From assembly GCA_963707695.1 (NCBI GenBank), contig CAVPQY010000004.1, forward strand, positions 558,001 to 622,000: a stretch of 64,000 nt of DNA. Reading direction: 5' to 3'. Positions within the stretch are counted from its first letter, which is position 1. Each line of letters starts with the position of its first letter. Shown in pieces: positions 25,178 through 33,949 of this stretch. Under the pieces are notes generated by a model, which saw nothing but the letters and a program-made list of their open reading frames with translations, did no database searches and had not been told where the DNA came from. Source of the DNA: JAOPZW01 sp963707695 (lineage in GTDB: Bacteria > Actinomycetota > Thermoleophilia > Solirubrobacterales > Solirubrobacteraceae). Position numbers and translations under genes: made by a program.

Positions 25178-27761
25178 GTGCCCCTGCCCGAGCCCGCCGC
25201 CACCCGCTCGGTGCTCGCGCCGGCCCCGTGGTCGCGGTGGCTCTGGGTCGGGCTGGCAGCGGTCGCGGCGCTCACCGCGCTCGACGTGGCCGTGGACCGC
25301 CAGGTCGTGCTGGCGGGCGCGCTCGCGGCCGTCGCGCTCGCCGTCGGCCTCCTGGGGCACCGCGGGGACGCCCTCGTGGTCGGGGCGGCGGCGCTGGTCG
25401 CCGCGCTCGGGGCGACCGCCTGGGACGCCGGCGACGCCACCGAGCAGGCCATCGCCATCGCCGTCACCGCGACGGCCGGCGTCACCGCCTTCGTCACCGC
25501 GGTCCTGCGCGACGCCGCGGCGGCCTCCGCCCGCCAGTTCGCGCTCCTGCGCGGCCTCGCCGAGCTGGCCGACGGCGCGTCGAGCGTGGAGACGACGATC
25601 GACCGCGTGCTCGACCTGCTCGTCCCCGCCGTCGCCGACGTCTGCGCCCTGGACCTCGTCATCGACCACGAGCAGGTGCGGCTCGGGGCCCGCGTCGCCG
25701 GCGGTGAGGGCGGCGAGCTGGAGCAGGCCCTGCTGCGGCGCCGTCCGGCCCCCCGCTCGGTGGGCGCGGGGACCGCGCAGGCGCTGCGCGTCCAGCAGAG
25801 CCTGCTCATGGACCCGATCACCGACGAGCTCCTGACGGCGGTCGCGGCGACGCCCGAGGACCTCGCCCGCCTGCGCGCGGCGGGGCTGCGGGCCGCGCTC
25901 TTCCTCCCGCTGGTCGCGCGCAGCCGGCTGCTCGGCGCCGTCTCGCTCGTCGTCGGCCGGTCCGGCCGCCGCTACCACGAGCCGGACCTGCGCTTCGGCG
26001 AGCTGCTGGCCGGTCGCATCGGCATCGTGCTCGACAACGCCGGCCTGAGCGCCCAGGCGCTCGAGGCCGAGCGCCGCCTCGCCGCCGCCCTCGACGCGCT
26101 GGGCGAGGCGGTGACGATCAACGACCGCGACGGCCGGACCGTCTACGCGAACCGGGCGGCGGCGGCGCTGCTGAAGGTCGAGGACCCCGAGGACCTCTAC
26201 GGCGGCGAGGTCGGCGCCATCAGCGCCGCGTTCGCGATCTACGACGAGGCCGGGGCGCCCGTGCCGATCTCCGCGATGCCGGCCTTCCGGGCGCTGGCGG
26301 GCGAGCCCGACCCCGAGCCCCTGCTGGTCCGCAACGTCGTCAAGGCGACCGGCGAGGAGCGCTGGCTGCTGAACAAGGTCACGGTGCTGCGCGACGGGGC
26401 GGGCGAGCCCGAGCGCGTCGTCAACGTCATCGAGGACGTCACCGCGGTGAAGCGGGCCGAGCGCCACCAGCGGCTGCTGGCCGAGTCCACGAGGGCGCTC
26501 TCGCGCTCGCTGGACCCCCAGCGCACGCTGCAGCACGTCGCGGAGACGGCGGTGCCCGGAGCTGGCCGACTGGTGCGGCGTCGACCTGCCGGGGCCCGGC
26601 GGCGCGGTGGACCTCGTCGCGATGGCGCACGTCGACCCCGAGCGCGTCGCGCTGGGCCGCGAGCTCCGTGCCCGGTACCCGCTGCGGATGGACGACCCGA
26701 CCGACCTCGTGCGGGCGATGACCGAGGGCGTGGTGGTCGAGATCCCGTCGATCCGCGACGAGGAGGTCGAGGCCCTCGCCCTCGACGCCGAGCACCTGCG
26801 GCTGCTGCGCGCGATCGGCTTCGGAGCGATCCTCATCGTCCCGCTCGTCGCGGACGGGCGCTCCCTCGGGGCGATGACCCTCGTCCGCTCCGACCCGGTG
26901 CGACCCTTCACGGCGGCCGACCGCCGGCTGGCCGAGGAGCTCGGCCAGCGCGCCGGGATCGCCGTGCTGAACTCGCGGCTGTACGCCGACCGCGCCCGCG
27001 TCGCCCGCGAGCTCCAGCGCGGGCTGGAGCCGCCGCGCCTGCCCACGATGGCCGGGCTGACGACGGCGACGCTCTACCGCCCTGCGGGGGGCCTCAACGA
27101 GGTCGGCGGCGACTTCTACGACGCGTTCGCCGCCCCGACCGGGTGGATGGTCGTCATCGGCGACGTGGCGGGCCAGGGCGCGCGCGCCGCCTCGCTGACG
27201 GGGCTCGCGCGCTTCACCATGCGGGCCGTCGGGCAGCAGACGGGCGACCCGCTCGCCGTCGCCGCCCAGCTCAACCGCACGCTGCGCGACCAGGACGAGC
27301 TGTCCCTCTGCACGGCCGCCTGCCTCCTGCTCCACCGCAAGGGCGACGCGCTGGCGCTGACCTCCGTCTCCTGCGGCCACCCGATGCCCGTGCTCCTCCA
27401 CGACGGCGGGACGACGCCGATCGGCACGGCCGGGCCGCTCGCCGGCGCCTTCGACGACGCCCAGTGGACGGCGACGACGACGATCCTCGCCGACGCCGAC
27501 GCGCTCGTCCTCTACACGGACGGGGTGCCCGACACCGTGGGCGTGGAGGAGCGCTTCGGCGAGGGCCGGCTCATGCGCCTGCTCTCCGGCTCGGAGACCG
27601 CGGCGGCGACGGTCGTGGCGCACGTCGACGAGGCGCTCCGGGCCTTCCAGCACGGCGCGCAGCGCGACGACACCGCGATGGTCGTCCTGCACGTCGAGGA
27701 CGTGGCCGTGGCGCTGGCCGGGCTGCCCGGGGACGCGGCGTGGATCGCGCCGGCGCGCTGA
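25178..27761 (+). CDS. PAS/GAF SpoIIE-type serine phosphatase, interrupted by a frameshift
   Basis: Two reading frames make one protein of about 860 residues. The first frame (25178 to about 26558) encodes three to four membrane helices (about residues 15-110), a GAF domain (about 120-290) and a PAS domain (about 295-425, ending GEPERVVNVIEDVTAVKRAE). It then reads into nonsense after QHVAETAVP. The second frame resumes at about 26559 with ELADWCGVDLPG, completing a second GAF domain, then a PP2C SpoIIE domain with ARELQRGLEPPRLP, EVGGDFYDAF, GDVAGQGARAA and LVLYTDGVPD metal-site motifs, ending at 27761. Removing one G at 26558-26559 restores the frame. It could be a sequencing slip or a true mutation. 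Likely acts on an anti-sigma antagonist. Confidence 0.85.
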
Positions 27762-27804
27762 GCGGCCCGCGCCGCCGCGCCGCTGCTGTCCGGCGGCGCG
27801 GCCG

Positions 27805-28119
27805 CTAGGCCTGCGCCCGTGCGCGCGGCGGCCGGGCGAGCACCCGGCGCTGCGGCCGGCGGGCCTCGCGCACCCGCGGCGCGTCGGGGCGGTCGCCGCG
27901 CACGCCGGCGACGATGAGGGTCAGGCCGGCCGCGAGCACGACCGCGGCGACGACCAGGATGAGCGCGAACCCGAGGGCCGTGGTGGTCGAGAAGCGCAGA
28001 AGCCCGCAGGCCACGCCGACGCCGAGCACCGCCACGGCGCACGGCACCGCGAGCGCCAGCAGCACGCGCCCGTAGCGCGGGCCGGTGACGTAGTAGGAGG
28101 CCTCGGACGTCTCGGTCAT
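27805..28119 (-). CDS. Small two-helix membrane protein
   Basis: 104 residues. Two long hydrophobic segments (about 18-40 and 46-72) are followed by an Arg-rich cytoplasmic tail. No family is recognised. It stands alone on the minus strand, 44 bp from the convergent phosphatase gene. ATG at 28119. Confidence 0.65.
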   Translation of the reverse strand: MTETSEASYYVTGPRYGRVLLALAVPCAVAVLGVGVACGLLRFSTTTALGFALILVVAAVVLAAGLTLIVAGVRGDRPDAPRVREARRPQRRVLARPPRARAQA

Positions 28120-28192
28120 CGCGACAAGTGTGACGGGGTTTCGGCGCGACCGGCCGGTTCCCCTGCCGCGCCGCCGGCCCGGCAGCCGCGGC

Positions 28193-28783
28193 CTAGAGCG
28201 CCTCGGCGGCCAGCACGACGGCGCCGAAGAGGAAGCCGGCCGCGGCGGCGGCGCCGACCAGGCGGGGCGAGGGGCCGCCGTGGATCCCGGTGCGGTGCAC
28301 CGCGGTGTGGCCCTTGCCGCGCGCCAGCAGCCAGCGGTTGACCGGCAGCGCCACCGCGCCGGCGACCGCGAGCGCGAAGCTCAGGCTGCCCCAGAACAGC
28401 ACGTCCCCGAGGCCGGCGTCCATCGCGCCCGGGACCGTCGCGACGATCGCGTTGTCGACGACTTCCATCGTGGCGATGCTCAGCGTGTCGGACGCCAGCG
28501 CGATCGGCACGACCGCCGCCAGGGCGAGCCCGGCCCGCAGGAGCGGCAGGCTCGTCAGGCCGTAGCCGAAGGCGAAGGCCAGCGCGATCGAGAGGACGAT
28601 CGTCGCGAGGTTCGACAGGCCCAGCGCCGTGCCGAGCACCATGCCCGCGATCTCGCCCAGGGCGCAGCCGGTCAGGCAGTGCAGCGTCGCGCTGAGCGCG
28701 ACCGCGGTGAGCGCCCGGCCCGAGGTGGGCAGGTCGTGGTGCTCGTGGCCGGCGTGACCGTGCGGGTGGGCGGCGGCGGACAT
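28193..28783 (-). CDS. DUF4396-family metal-associated membrane protein
   Basis: 196 residues from the ATG at 28783. The N-terminus is His-rich (HPHGHAGHEHH, about 7-17), and four or more membrane helices follow. HCLTGCALGEIAGM (about 35-48) contains two Cys and lies in the first helix, and a SIATMEVVDN motif (about 102-111) lies mid-protein. This pattern matches DUF4396, a membrane family found with copper resistance genes. A metal-transport or metal-binding role is an inference. A CsoR-type palindrome overlaps the expected promoter, 10 nt before the start codon. Confidence 0.8.
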   Translation of the reverse strand: MSAAAHPHGHAGHEHHDLPTSGRALTAVALSATLHCLTGCALGEIAGMVLGTALGLSNLATIVLSIALAFAFGYGLTSLPLLRAGLALAAVVPIALASDTLSIATMEVVDNAIVATVPGAMDAGLGDVLFWGSLSFALAVAGAVALPVNRWLLARGKGHTAVHRTGIHGGPSPRLVGAAAAAGFLFGAVVLAAEAL

Positions 28784-28792
28784 GCGCACCAC

Positions 28793-28811
28793 AATACCAC
28801 CTGGGGGTATT
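28793..28811 (-). promoter_or_regulatory. CsoR-type copper-responsive operator
   Basis: Palindrome AATACCACCTGGGGGTATT: perfect 6-bp arms AATACC/GGTATT around a G/C-tract centre. This is the layout of CsoR/RcnR-family sites (ATACCCCC...GGGGTAT). It lies 10-28 nt upstream of the DUF4396 start codon, where a repressor would block transcription. No csoR gene is visible in the window, so the regulator would be encoded elsewhere. Confidence 0.7.
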
Positions 28812-28890
28812 GAGGCAAGGGCCTCGAGTGCCTCGGCCCGATGCGGCGCGTGACCGTCACCGGGCCGGCGTCGCTCGCCGCGGGGACGGC

Positions 28891-29820
28891 TCACCCCGTC
28901 GCGTTGAGCCACCGCACCGCCTGGACCAGGGCGCCGGCCTGGACCATGTCGGCCGCGACGACGGTCGGCAGCTTCCCGCGCAGCGCCCGGCAGGCGCGCG
29001 CCCGGCCGACGATCGTCCCGGCCGCGTTGACCACCGCCGACGTCGTCGGGCTCGGGGCGAGCGGCGGCGACCAGTGGTTCATGAGGAACAGCGAGCCGGT
29101 CTGGCCGCCCCGGTTCGGGCGGCAGCTCGTGGGCCACTGCGCGGGGTCGGTGAGCTGGGCGGGCGTGCCGAAGGTGTACGGGGTCTCCTGCAGGATCCCG
29201 CTGTAGGCCTCGTGGTACCACGGCACGTCGCCGGCGTCGTGCTCGGCCAGGACCACGACCTGCTGGCGGTGCCACGCCATCTGGCGCAGCGTCGGCCAGC
29301 GCGGGCCGGGGGCGCCGCGGTAGACGTAGTCGCCGAGGCCGCTGCGCCGCACGGCCCGGGCGAAGTCGCCTGGCGCGACGTAGTCCTCGTTGTCGATGAG
29401 CAGGACGTCGTGCGGGTTGCGGCGCACGTGGTCGCGCAGCGCGCGCAGGGCGTCGACGAGCGGGGTCGCCCCGAGCTGGCAGAGGACGTGGCAGAGGTAC
29501 AGGCCGCCGCCCGGCGTCGGCCCGGGATCGGCGACGACGGTGCCGTCGGCCTGGCGGTGGCCGTAGTAGGAGTCGATGAGGAAGCCGCGGATCCCGAGCC
29601 GGAGCTGCTCGGGGATCGTCAGCACCTGGTTGGGGATCTGGAAGCCCGCGTGCTGCGAGGACATGGCGTTGTGCGCCGCCGGGAGCACGACGCGGTCGAA
29701 GCGCCGGTCGCAGAGCGACTGCTGGCCGTTGCAGCGCGGGCCGCCGTGCGCGGCGGCGGGCGCGGCGAGCACCACCGCGAGGACCACGGAGAGGAGGGCG
29801 AGGCGGAGCGTCGTCGGCAT
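28891..29820 (-). CDS. Secreted PI-PLC X-domain-like phosphodiesterase
   Basis: 309 residues. A Sec signal peptide (about 1-24, LAAPAAAHG) is followed by a PLC-like TIM-barrel: VVLPAAHNAMSS (about 44-55) with the first catalytic His, GIRGFLIDSYYG (about 76-87), and LYLCHVLCQLG (about 107-117) with the second His. This matches bacterial phosphatidylinositol-phospholipase C X-domain proteins, which cleave by a two-His mechanism. No Ca-binding C2 domain is present. Six or so Cys suggest disulfides outside the cell. ATG at 29820. Confidence 0.87.
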   Translation of the reverse strand: MPTTLRLALLSVVLAVVLAAPAAAHGGPRCNGQQSLCDRRFDRVVLPAAHNAMSSQHAGFQIPNQVLTIPEQLRLGIRGFLIDSYYGHRQADGTVVADPGPTPGGGLYLCHVLCQLGATPLVDALRALRDHVRRNPHDVLLIDNEDYVAPGDFARAVRRSGLGDYVYRGAPGPRWPTLRQMAWHRQQVVVLAEHDAGDVPWYHEAYSGILQETPYTFGTPAQLTDPAQWPTSCRPNRGGQTGSLFLMNHWSPPLAPSPTTSAVVNAAGTIVGRARACRALRGKLPTVVAADMVQAGALVQAVRWLNATG

Positions 29821-29891
29821 GTCGGGCGCGAGCCTACGCGGCGCGCACGGTCGCGTGTGCCGCACGCCGCGCAGGCCCGGCCGGCGCGCGT

Positions 29892-29934
29892 CGGCCGGGC
29901 GCCGGCCGCGCGCCGGCCGGGCGCCGGCCGCGCG
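29892..29934. repeat. GC-only tandem repeat with hairpin potential
   Basis: Two exact 21-nt copies (29892-29912 and 29914-29934, period 22) built from CGGCCGGGCGCC and CGGCCGCGCG. Each is largely self-complementary. The element lies just beyond the stop of the sigma factor gene (29946, minus strand) and may end its transcript. It is all G and C. Confidence 0.5.
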
Positions 29935-29945
29935 CAGGGCGCGCC

Positions 29946-30929
29946 TCAGGCCTCCAGGCGGTCGGGCAGGCCGAACTCGGGGAAGAGGCCGGGCCCGAGG
30001 AAGTTGTGGATGGCCGTGATCCGGCCGCCGGCCACCTCGAGGACGGCCAGCGCGAAGGGCCGGTGGACGCCGTCGCCGGCGGCGTGGTAGACGCCGAAGG
30101 CCGGGCAGCCGCTGGCCTGCGTCGGGAGCAGGCGGGAGTCCTTGCACTCGATGCCCTGCCCGAGCATCCAGGCGTGGACCTGGTCCGGGCCCCGCAGCCA
30201 GAGCGGGAAGGGCGGCATCGAGAACGTCGCGTCGTCGTGCAGGAGCGTCACGAGGGAGTCGATGTCGTAGCGCTCGAAGGTGTCGACGTAGCGGTCGAGG
30301 AGCTCCCGCGCGTCGTCGTCGACGTCCAGCGTCGCGGTCGCGTCGAGCTCGTGCACGTCGAGGTCGACGGCGTCGAGCGTCGCGCGGGCCCGCTGGAGCG
30401 CGCTGTTGACCGACGCGACCGTCGTGTCGAGCAGGTCGGCGACCTCGCTGGCGCGCCAGTGCAGGACGTCGCGCAGGACGAGGACCGCGCGTTGGCGCGG
30501 CGGCAGGTGCTGGAGGGCGGCCACGAAGGCCAGCCGGATCGTCTCGCGCGAGGCGGCCACGTCGGCCGGGTCGCCCTCGGTCGCCACGACGCGGCCGTCG
30601 GCCACCGGGAGCACCCAGGTGCTCTCGGGCATCGGGGCGCCCAGGAGCGTGTCGGCGGTCGAGGACGACGCGAGGTCCATGGGCCGGGCGCGCCGCTGCG
30701 GGCCCGCGAGCATGTCGTGGCAGACGTTCGTGGCGATGCGGTACAGCCACGCGCGCAGCGCCGCGCGCTCCTGGAGCGCGTCGGCGGAGCGCCAGGCGCG
30801 GACCATGGTCTCCTGGACCGCGTCCTCGGCCTCCGAGCCGGAGCCGAGCATCCGGTAGCAGTAGCCGGTGAGCTCCCGGCGGTGGGCCTCGAGGTCGAGC
30901 TCGAGGTCGTCGGACGGCTGGGTCAGCAC
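29946..30929 (-). CDS. ECF sigma factor with C-terminal SnoaL-like domain (SigG-like)
   Basis: 327 residues. Region 2 (about 10-80) has ELTGYCYRMLGSGSEAEDAVQETMVRAWR; region 4 (about 135-190) has LPPRQRAVLVLRDVLHWRASEVADLLDTTVASVNSALQRARATL. The C-terminal 120 residues (about 205-325) form a SnoaL/NTF2-like domain beginning LLDRYVDTFERYDIDSLVTLLHDDATFSMPP. This fits the SigG/SigJ-type ECF group, in which the tail takes the place of a separate anti-sigma factor. No anti-sigma gene is adjacent. ATG at 30929. Confidence 0.9.
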   Translation of the reverse strand: MLTQPSDDLELDLEAHRRELTGYCYRMLGSGSEAEDAVQETMVRAWRSADALQERAALRAWLYRIATNVCHDMLAGPQRRARPMDLASSSTADTLLGAPMPESTWVLPVADGRVVATEGDPADVAASRETIRLAFVAALQHLPPRQRAVLVLRDVLHWRASEVADLLDTTVASVNSALQRARATLDAVDLDVHELDATATLDVDDDARELLDRYVDTFERYDIDSLVTLLHDDATFSMPPFPLWLRGPDQVHAWMLGQGIECKDSRLLPTQASGCPAFGVYHAAGDGVHRPFALAVLEVAGGRITAIHNFLGPGLFPEFGLPDRLEA

Positions 30930-30996
30930 GGCCGCCGATGGTAGATGGACCGCGCGCCGACGTCTTCTCCGAACGTGCTGGGTCGGCGCGGACGGC

Positions 30997-31731
30997 TCAC
31001 CGGCGCCGTCCGCCCCGGGCCTCGGCCGGCAGCCCGCTCGCGCCGACGTGCTGGTCGAGCCACGCGTTCAGCGGCTCGCACGCGGCCCAGGTCGACCGGG
31101 CGTGCTCCAGCGCCGCGGCGCGCGGGATCCCGTCGGCGCCCGCCTCCAGGCGCCGACCCGCGACGAGCGACCGGTGCCGCAGCAGCCCCACCCGCGGGTG
31201 GTCGCGCGGATGGCCGCGCGGGGCGGTCTTCAACGCCGCGCCGAAGGTCTCCAGGCCGGCGGCGCGCGCGGCCGCCACCGCGCGCTCGAGCGCCGGCCCT
31301 GACCCGTCGTCGGCGACCGCGTCGCGGAAGCGGGCGAGCTGGTCGGCGGCCAGGACGTGGTAGCCCGTGCCCGCGAAGAGGCCGGTCGCGGAGAGCTGGG
31401 CGTAGAGCGCCGCGAGGCTCGCCGGCCGGTCGGCGACGAGCCCGTAGGTCGTCGTCTTGTACGGCGACTTGTCCGCCGAGAAGCGGACGTCGCGGTGCTG
31501 GCGGAAGAGGTGGACGCGGCCGCCGAGCTCGTCGGCGAGCTCCTCCAGCATCGCCTCCAGGGCGCCGCGGACGACGTCCTCGTAGGTCTCGCGGTGCGCG
31601 GCGAACCAGGCGCGCGAGTTGTCCGCCTCCAGGCCGGCGAACCAGGCGAACGTCGCGGGCGGGAAGCCGGCGAAGGGCGCCGCGCCGGCGGGCGCTGCGC
31701 CGGTGATCCCTGTCGAGGTCGGGTGCGCCAT
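30997..31731 (-). CDS. DUF2461 family protein
   Basis: 244 residues. FAGFPPATFAWFAGLEADNSRAWFAAHRETYE (about 20-51) and the RQHRDVRFSADKSPYKT stretch (about 76-92) are the signature parts of DUF2461 (TIGR02453-type). The function is unknown. It is a single gene between the sigma factor and the metal exporter, both on the same strand. ATG at 31731. Confidence 0.88.
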   Translation of the reverse strand: MAHPTSTGITGAAPAGAAPFAGFPPATFAWFAGLEADNSRAWFAAHRETYEDVVRGALEAMLEELADELGGRVHLFRQHRDVRFSADKSPYKTTTYGLVADRPASLAALYAQLSATGLFAGTGYHVLAADQLARFRDAVADDGSGPALERAVAAARAAGLETFGAALKTAPRGHPRDHPRVGLLRHRSLVAGRRLEAGADGIPRAAALEHARSTWAACEPLNAWLDQHVGASGLPAEARGGRRR

Positions 31732-31770
31732 CGCGGCAGTGTGGGCGATGGCCGCCGGCGCCGTCCAGCC

Positions 31771-32505
31771 CTAGGCCGCCGGGCCCTGCTCGTGCCCGTG
31801 CCCGTGCCGGCGGACGGGATCCGCGTCGTGGCGGATGGTCCAGAGCGACTGCCACGTGATCCGCAGGATGACCAGGGTGATGACGAGGCCGATGAGCGGG
31901 TCGCCGAGCGGGAAGCCGAGCGCCACGACCGCGGCGCTGGCGACGACGGCCAGCGAGACGAGCGCGTCGCTGCGGGCGTGGTTGCCGTCGGCGACCAGCG
32001 CCGGGCTGCGCAGCCGGCGGCCGGCGCGGAGCCGCACCCGGGCGGCGACCTCGTTGCCGAGGAACCCGACCACGCCCGCGACGGCCAGGACCCCGAGGTG
32101 GTTCAGGGACTGCGGGTGCAGCAGGCGGTCGACCGCCTCGGCCCCGGCCACGCCGGCGCTGACGAGGATGGCCCCCACCACCGCGTAGCCGGCGCGCCGC
32201 TCGGCCACGGGCGAGCGCAGGACGAACGCGATCCCGAGCGGGATCGCCGTCATCGCGTCGCCGGCGTTGTGGATGAGGTCGGCCAGCAGCGCGACGCTGC
32301 CGCTGGAGGCGTAGACGGCCGCCTGGGCGAGCGCCGTCGCCAGGAGCACCGCCAGGCTCAGGGCGACGGCGCGCAGGCCCTCGCGCGAGCGCACGATCGA
32401 CCGGTCGACGAGGCCGTGGCTGTGGCCGTGGCCGTGCCCGTGGCCGTGGCCGTGGCCGTGGCCCTGCCCGTGCCCGTGCCCGTGCTCGCCGGCGCGCGCG
32501 CTCAC
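31771..32505 (-). CDS. Cation diffusion facilitator (CDF) metal exporter, His-rich
   Basis: 244 residues. The N-terminal 30 residues are a HGHGHG run that probably gathers zinc or cobalt. Six membrane helices follow. The second holds LLADLIHNAGDAMTAIPLG (about 73-91), and the fifth holds LVADGNHARSDALVS (about 171-185). These are the HxxxD and HxxxD metal-site pairs of CDF proteins. A second His patch (RRHGHGHEQ) ends the protein. Only a short cytoplasmic C-terminal domain is present. The GTG at 32505 overlaps the stop of the ArsR-type regulator (GTGA), so the repressor and exporter are one coupled operon. Confidence 0.93.
   Translation of the reverse strand: MSARAGEHGHGHGQGHGHGHGHGHGHGHSHGLVDRSIVRSREGLRAVALSLAVLLATALAQAAVYASSGSVALLADLIHNAGDAMTAIPLGIAFVLRSPVAERRAGYAVVGAILVSAGVAGAEAVDRLLHPQSLNHLGVLAVAGVVGFLGNEVAARVRLRAGRRLRSPALVADGNHARSDALVSLAVVASAAVVALGFPLGDPLIGLVITLVILRITWQSLWTIRHDADPVRRHGHGHEQGPAA
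32413..32482. repeat. GTGGCC/CGTGCC hexanucleotide repeat coding the poly-(His-Gly) run
   Basis: About 11 copies of a 6-nt unit (plus strand reading GTGGCC with CGTGCC variants) lie inside the start of the CDF gene and encode alternating His-Gly. A whole-unit change would add or remove HG pairs without shifting frame. Confidence 0.8.
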
Positions 32506-32870
32506 GCCGCCGCCCCGGGGTCGGCCCGGCCGCGCCCGCTCAGCCCCAGGCGGACGTGCTCGACGTGGCCGGCCGCCTGGACGAGCAGCTCGGCCACGTG
32601 GTCGTCGTTGAGCTCGTAGAGGACCTGCCGTCCGCGGCGCTCCCCGACGACGAGCCGGAGGTGGCGCAGGATGCGCAGCTGGTGCGAGACGGCCGAGCCC
32701 TCCATGCCCACGGCCGCGGCGAGGTCGGTGACCGAGGCCGGCCCGGCGTGCAGCCGGGCGAGGATCCGCAGCCGGCTCGGCGTGGCCAGCGCGTGCAGGC
32801 GCTCGGCCGCCGCGCGGGCGTACCCGGGGTCCCCGACGAGCCGGGCCAGGTCGGTCGGTCCGTGCGCCAC
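32502..32870 (-). CDS. ArsR/SmtB-family metal-responsive repressor
   Basis: 122 residues. Winged helix with ATPSRLRILARLHAGPASVTDLAAAVGMEGSAVSHQLRILRHLRLV (about 29-74). The C-terminal helix reads DDHVAELLVQAAGHVEH (about 93-109), which is exactly the alpha-5 zinc/cobalt site DxHx10HxxH of SmtB/CzrA. That points to Zn(II) or Co(II) sensing rather than arsenic. It is coupled to the CDF exporter it would control. GTG start at 32870. Confidence 0.93.
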   Translation of the reverse strand: MAHGPTDLARLVGDPGYARAAAERLHALATPSRLRILARLHAGPASVTDLAAAVGMEGSAVSHQLRILRHLRLVVGERRGRQVLYELNDDHVAELLVQAAGHVEHVRLGLSGRGRADPGAAA

Positions 32871-32884
32871 GGGCGCAGAATACC

Positions 32885-32906
32885 TGAAGGACTGCTCAGC
32901 TGTTCA
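32885..32906 (-). promoter_or_regulatory. Candidate SmtB-type operator
   Basis: TGAA...TTCA inverted ends 22 nt apart, with TGAACAG and TGAGCAG half-like words on the minus strand, 15-36 nt before the regulator start. SmtB/CzrA sites typically show TGAA(C)...TTCA. The symmetry is imperfect. Confidence 0.4.
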
Positions 32907-33008
32907 TGGCCGGCGCCGCGCGCCCGCGGGTGGACCGGCGGGCCGTGGCCAGGCACGGCCGGTGGGCGTAGGGTCGGCCGGACCACCCCGCCGCGGAGGA
33001 GGGCCGCG

Positions 33009-33869
33009 ATGACCAGCACCGAGAGCCCGACGACCGTCCCCGACCACGACGACCAGCAGGTCGGCCGCGCCAACGAGACCGGCCTGACGCCGGTCGTCTT
33101 CATCCACGGCCTCTGGCTCCTGCCGAGCAGCTGGGACCGCTGGGCGACGCTGTTCGAGGAGGCCGGCTACGCCCCGCTGACGCCGGGCTGGCCGGACGAC
33201 CCCGACACGGTGCAGGAGGCCAACGCCAACCCCGAGGTCTTCGCGCACAAGACCGTCGGGCAGGTCGCCGACCACTTCGACGCGATCATCCGCCGGCTCA
33301 AGAAGAAGCCGGCCGTCATCGGGCACTCCTTCGGCGGGCTGCTGACCCAGATCATCGCCGGCCGCGGGCTCGCCGCCGTCTCGGTGGCGATCGACCCGGC
33401 CCCGTTCCGCGGCGTCCTCCCACTCCCCATCTCCGCCCTCAAGTCGTCCTCCCCCGTGCTCGGCAACCCGGCCAACCGCAACCGCGCCGTGCCGCTGACC
33501 TACGAGCAGTTCCGCTTCGGGTTCGCCAACGCCGTCAGCGAGGACGAGGCCAAGGAGCTCTACGAGACCTACGCGGTCCCCGCCTCGGGCGCGCCGCTCT
33601 TCCAGGCCGCGACCGCGAACCTCAACCCGTGGACCGAGGCGAAGGTCAACAGCAAGAACCCCGAACGGGGCCCGCTCCTGATCGTCTCCGGCGAGAAGGA
33701 CAACACGGTCCCGTGGGCGATCGCGAACGCGTCCTTCAAGAAGCAGCGGCGCAACGAGGGCGTCACGGAGATCGTCGAGATCCCGGACCGGGGGCACGCC
33801 CTGACGATCGACAGCGGCTGGCGCGAGGTCGCCGACACGGCGCTGCGGTTCGTCCAGCGCTTCACCTAG
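33009..33869 (+). CDS. Alpha/beta hydrolase
   Basis: 286 residues. VVFIHGLWLLPSSWDRW (about 28-44) gives the HG oxyanion segment, VIGHSFGG (about 97-104) the nucleophile elbow with Ser, LIVSGEKDNTVPW (about 222-234) the acid, and IPDRGHALT (about 257-265) the His. The cap region is short. Substrate unknown; similar proteins are annotated as esterase or haloalkane-dehalogenase-like. GGAGGAGGG precedes the ATG at 33009, and the gene is alone on the plus strand, divergent from the metal operon. Confidence 0.92.
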   Translation: MTSTESPTTVPDHDDQQVGRANETGLTPVVFIHGLWLLPSSWDRWATLFEEAGYAPLTPGWPDDPDTVQEANANPEVFAHKTVGQVADHFDAIIRRLKKKPAVIGHSFGGLLTQIIAGRGLAAVSVAIDPAPFRGVLPLPISALKSSSPVLGNPANRNRAVPLTYEQFRFGFANAVSEDEAKELYETYAVPASGAPLFQAATANLNPWTEAKVNSKNPERGPLLIVSGEKDNTVPWAIANASFKKQRRNEGVTEIVEIPDRGHALTIDSGWREVADTALRFVQRFT

Positions 33870-33949
33870 CGGCCACCGTCCGCGCGGCCGTCCGGCGGCG
33901 GCCACGGGCGCAGCGATGAGTTCCGGGCGGCCGACCCGTCCCAGACCAC

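Noticed and set aside
32413..32482. Short repeats that could suggest a CRISPR or microsatellite locus
   Set aside because: No spacers; all units lie in the CDF coding frame and encode His-Gly.
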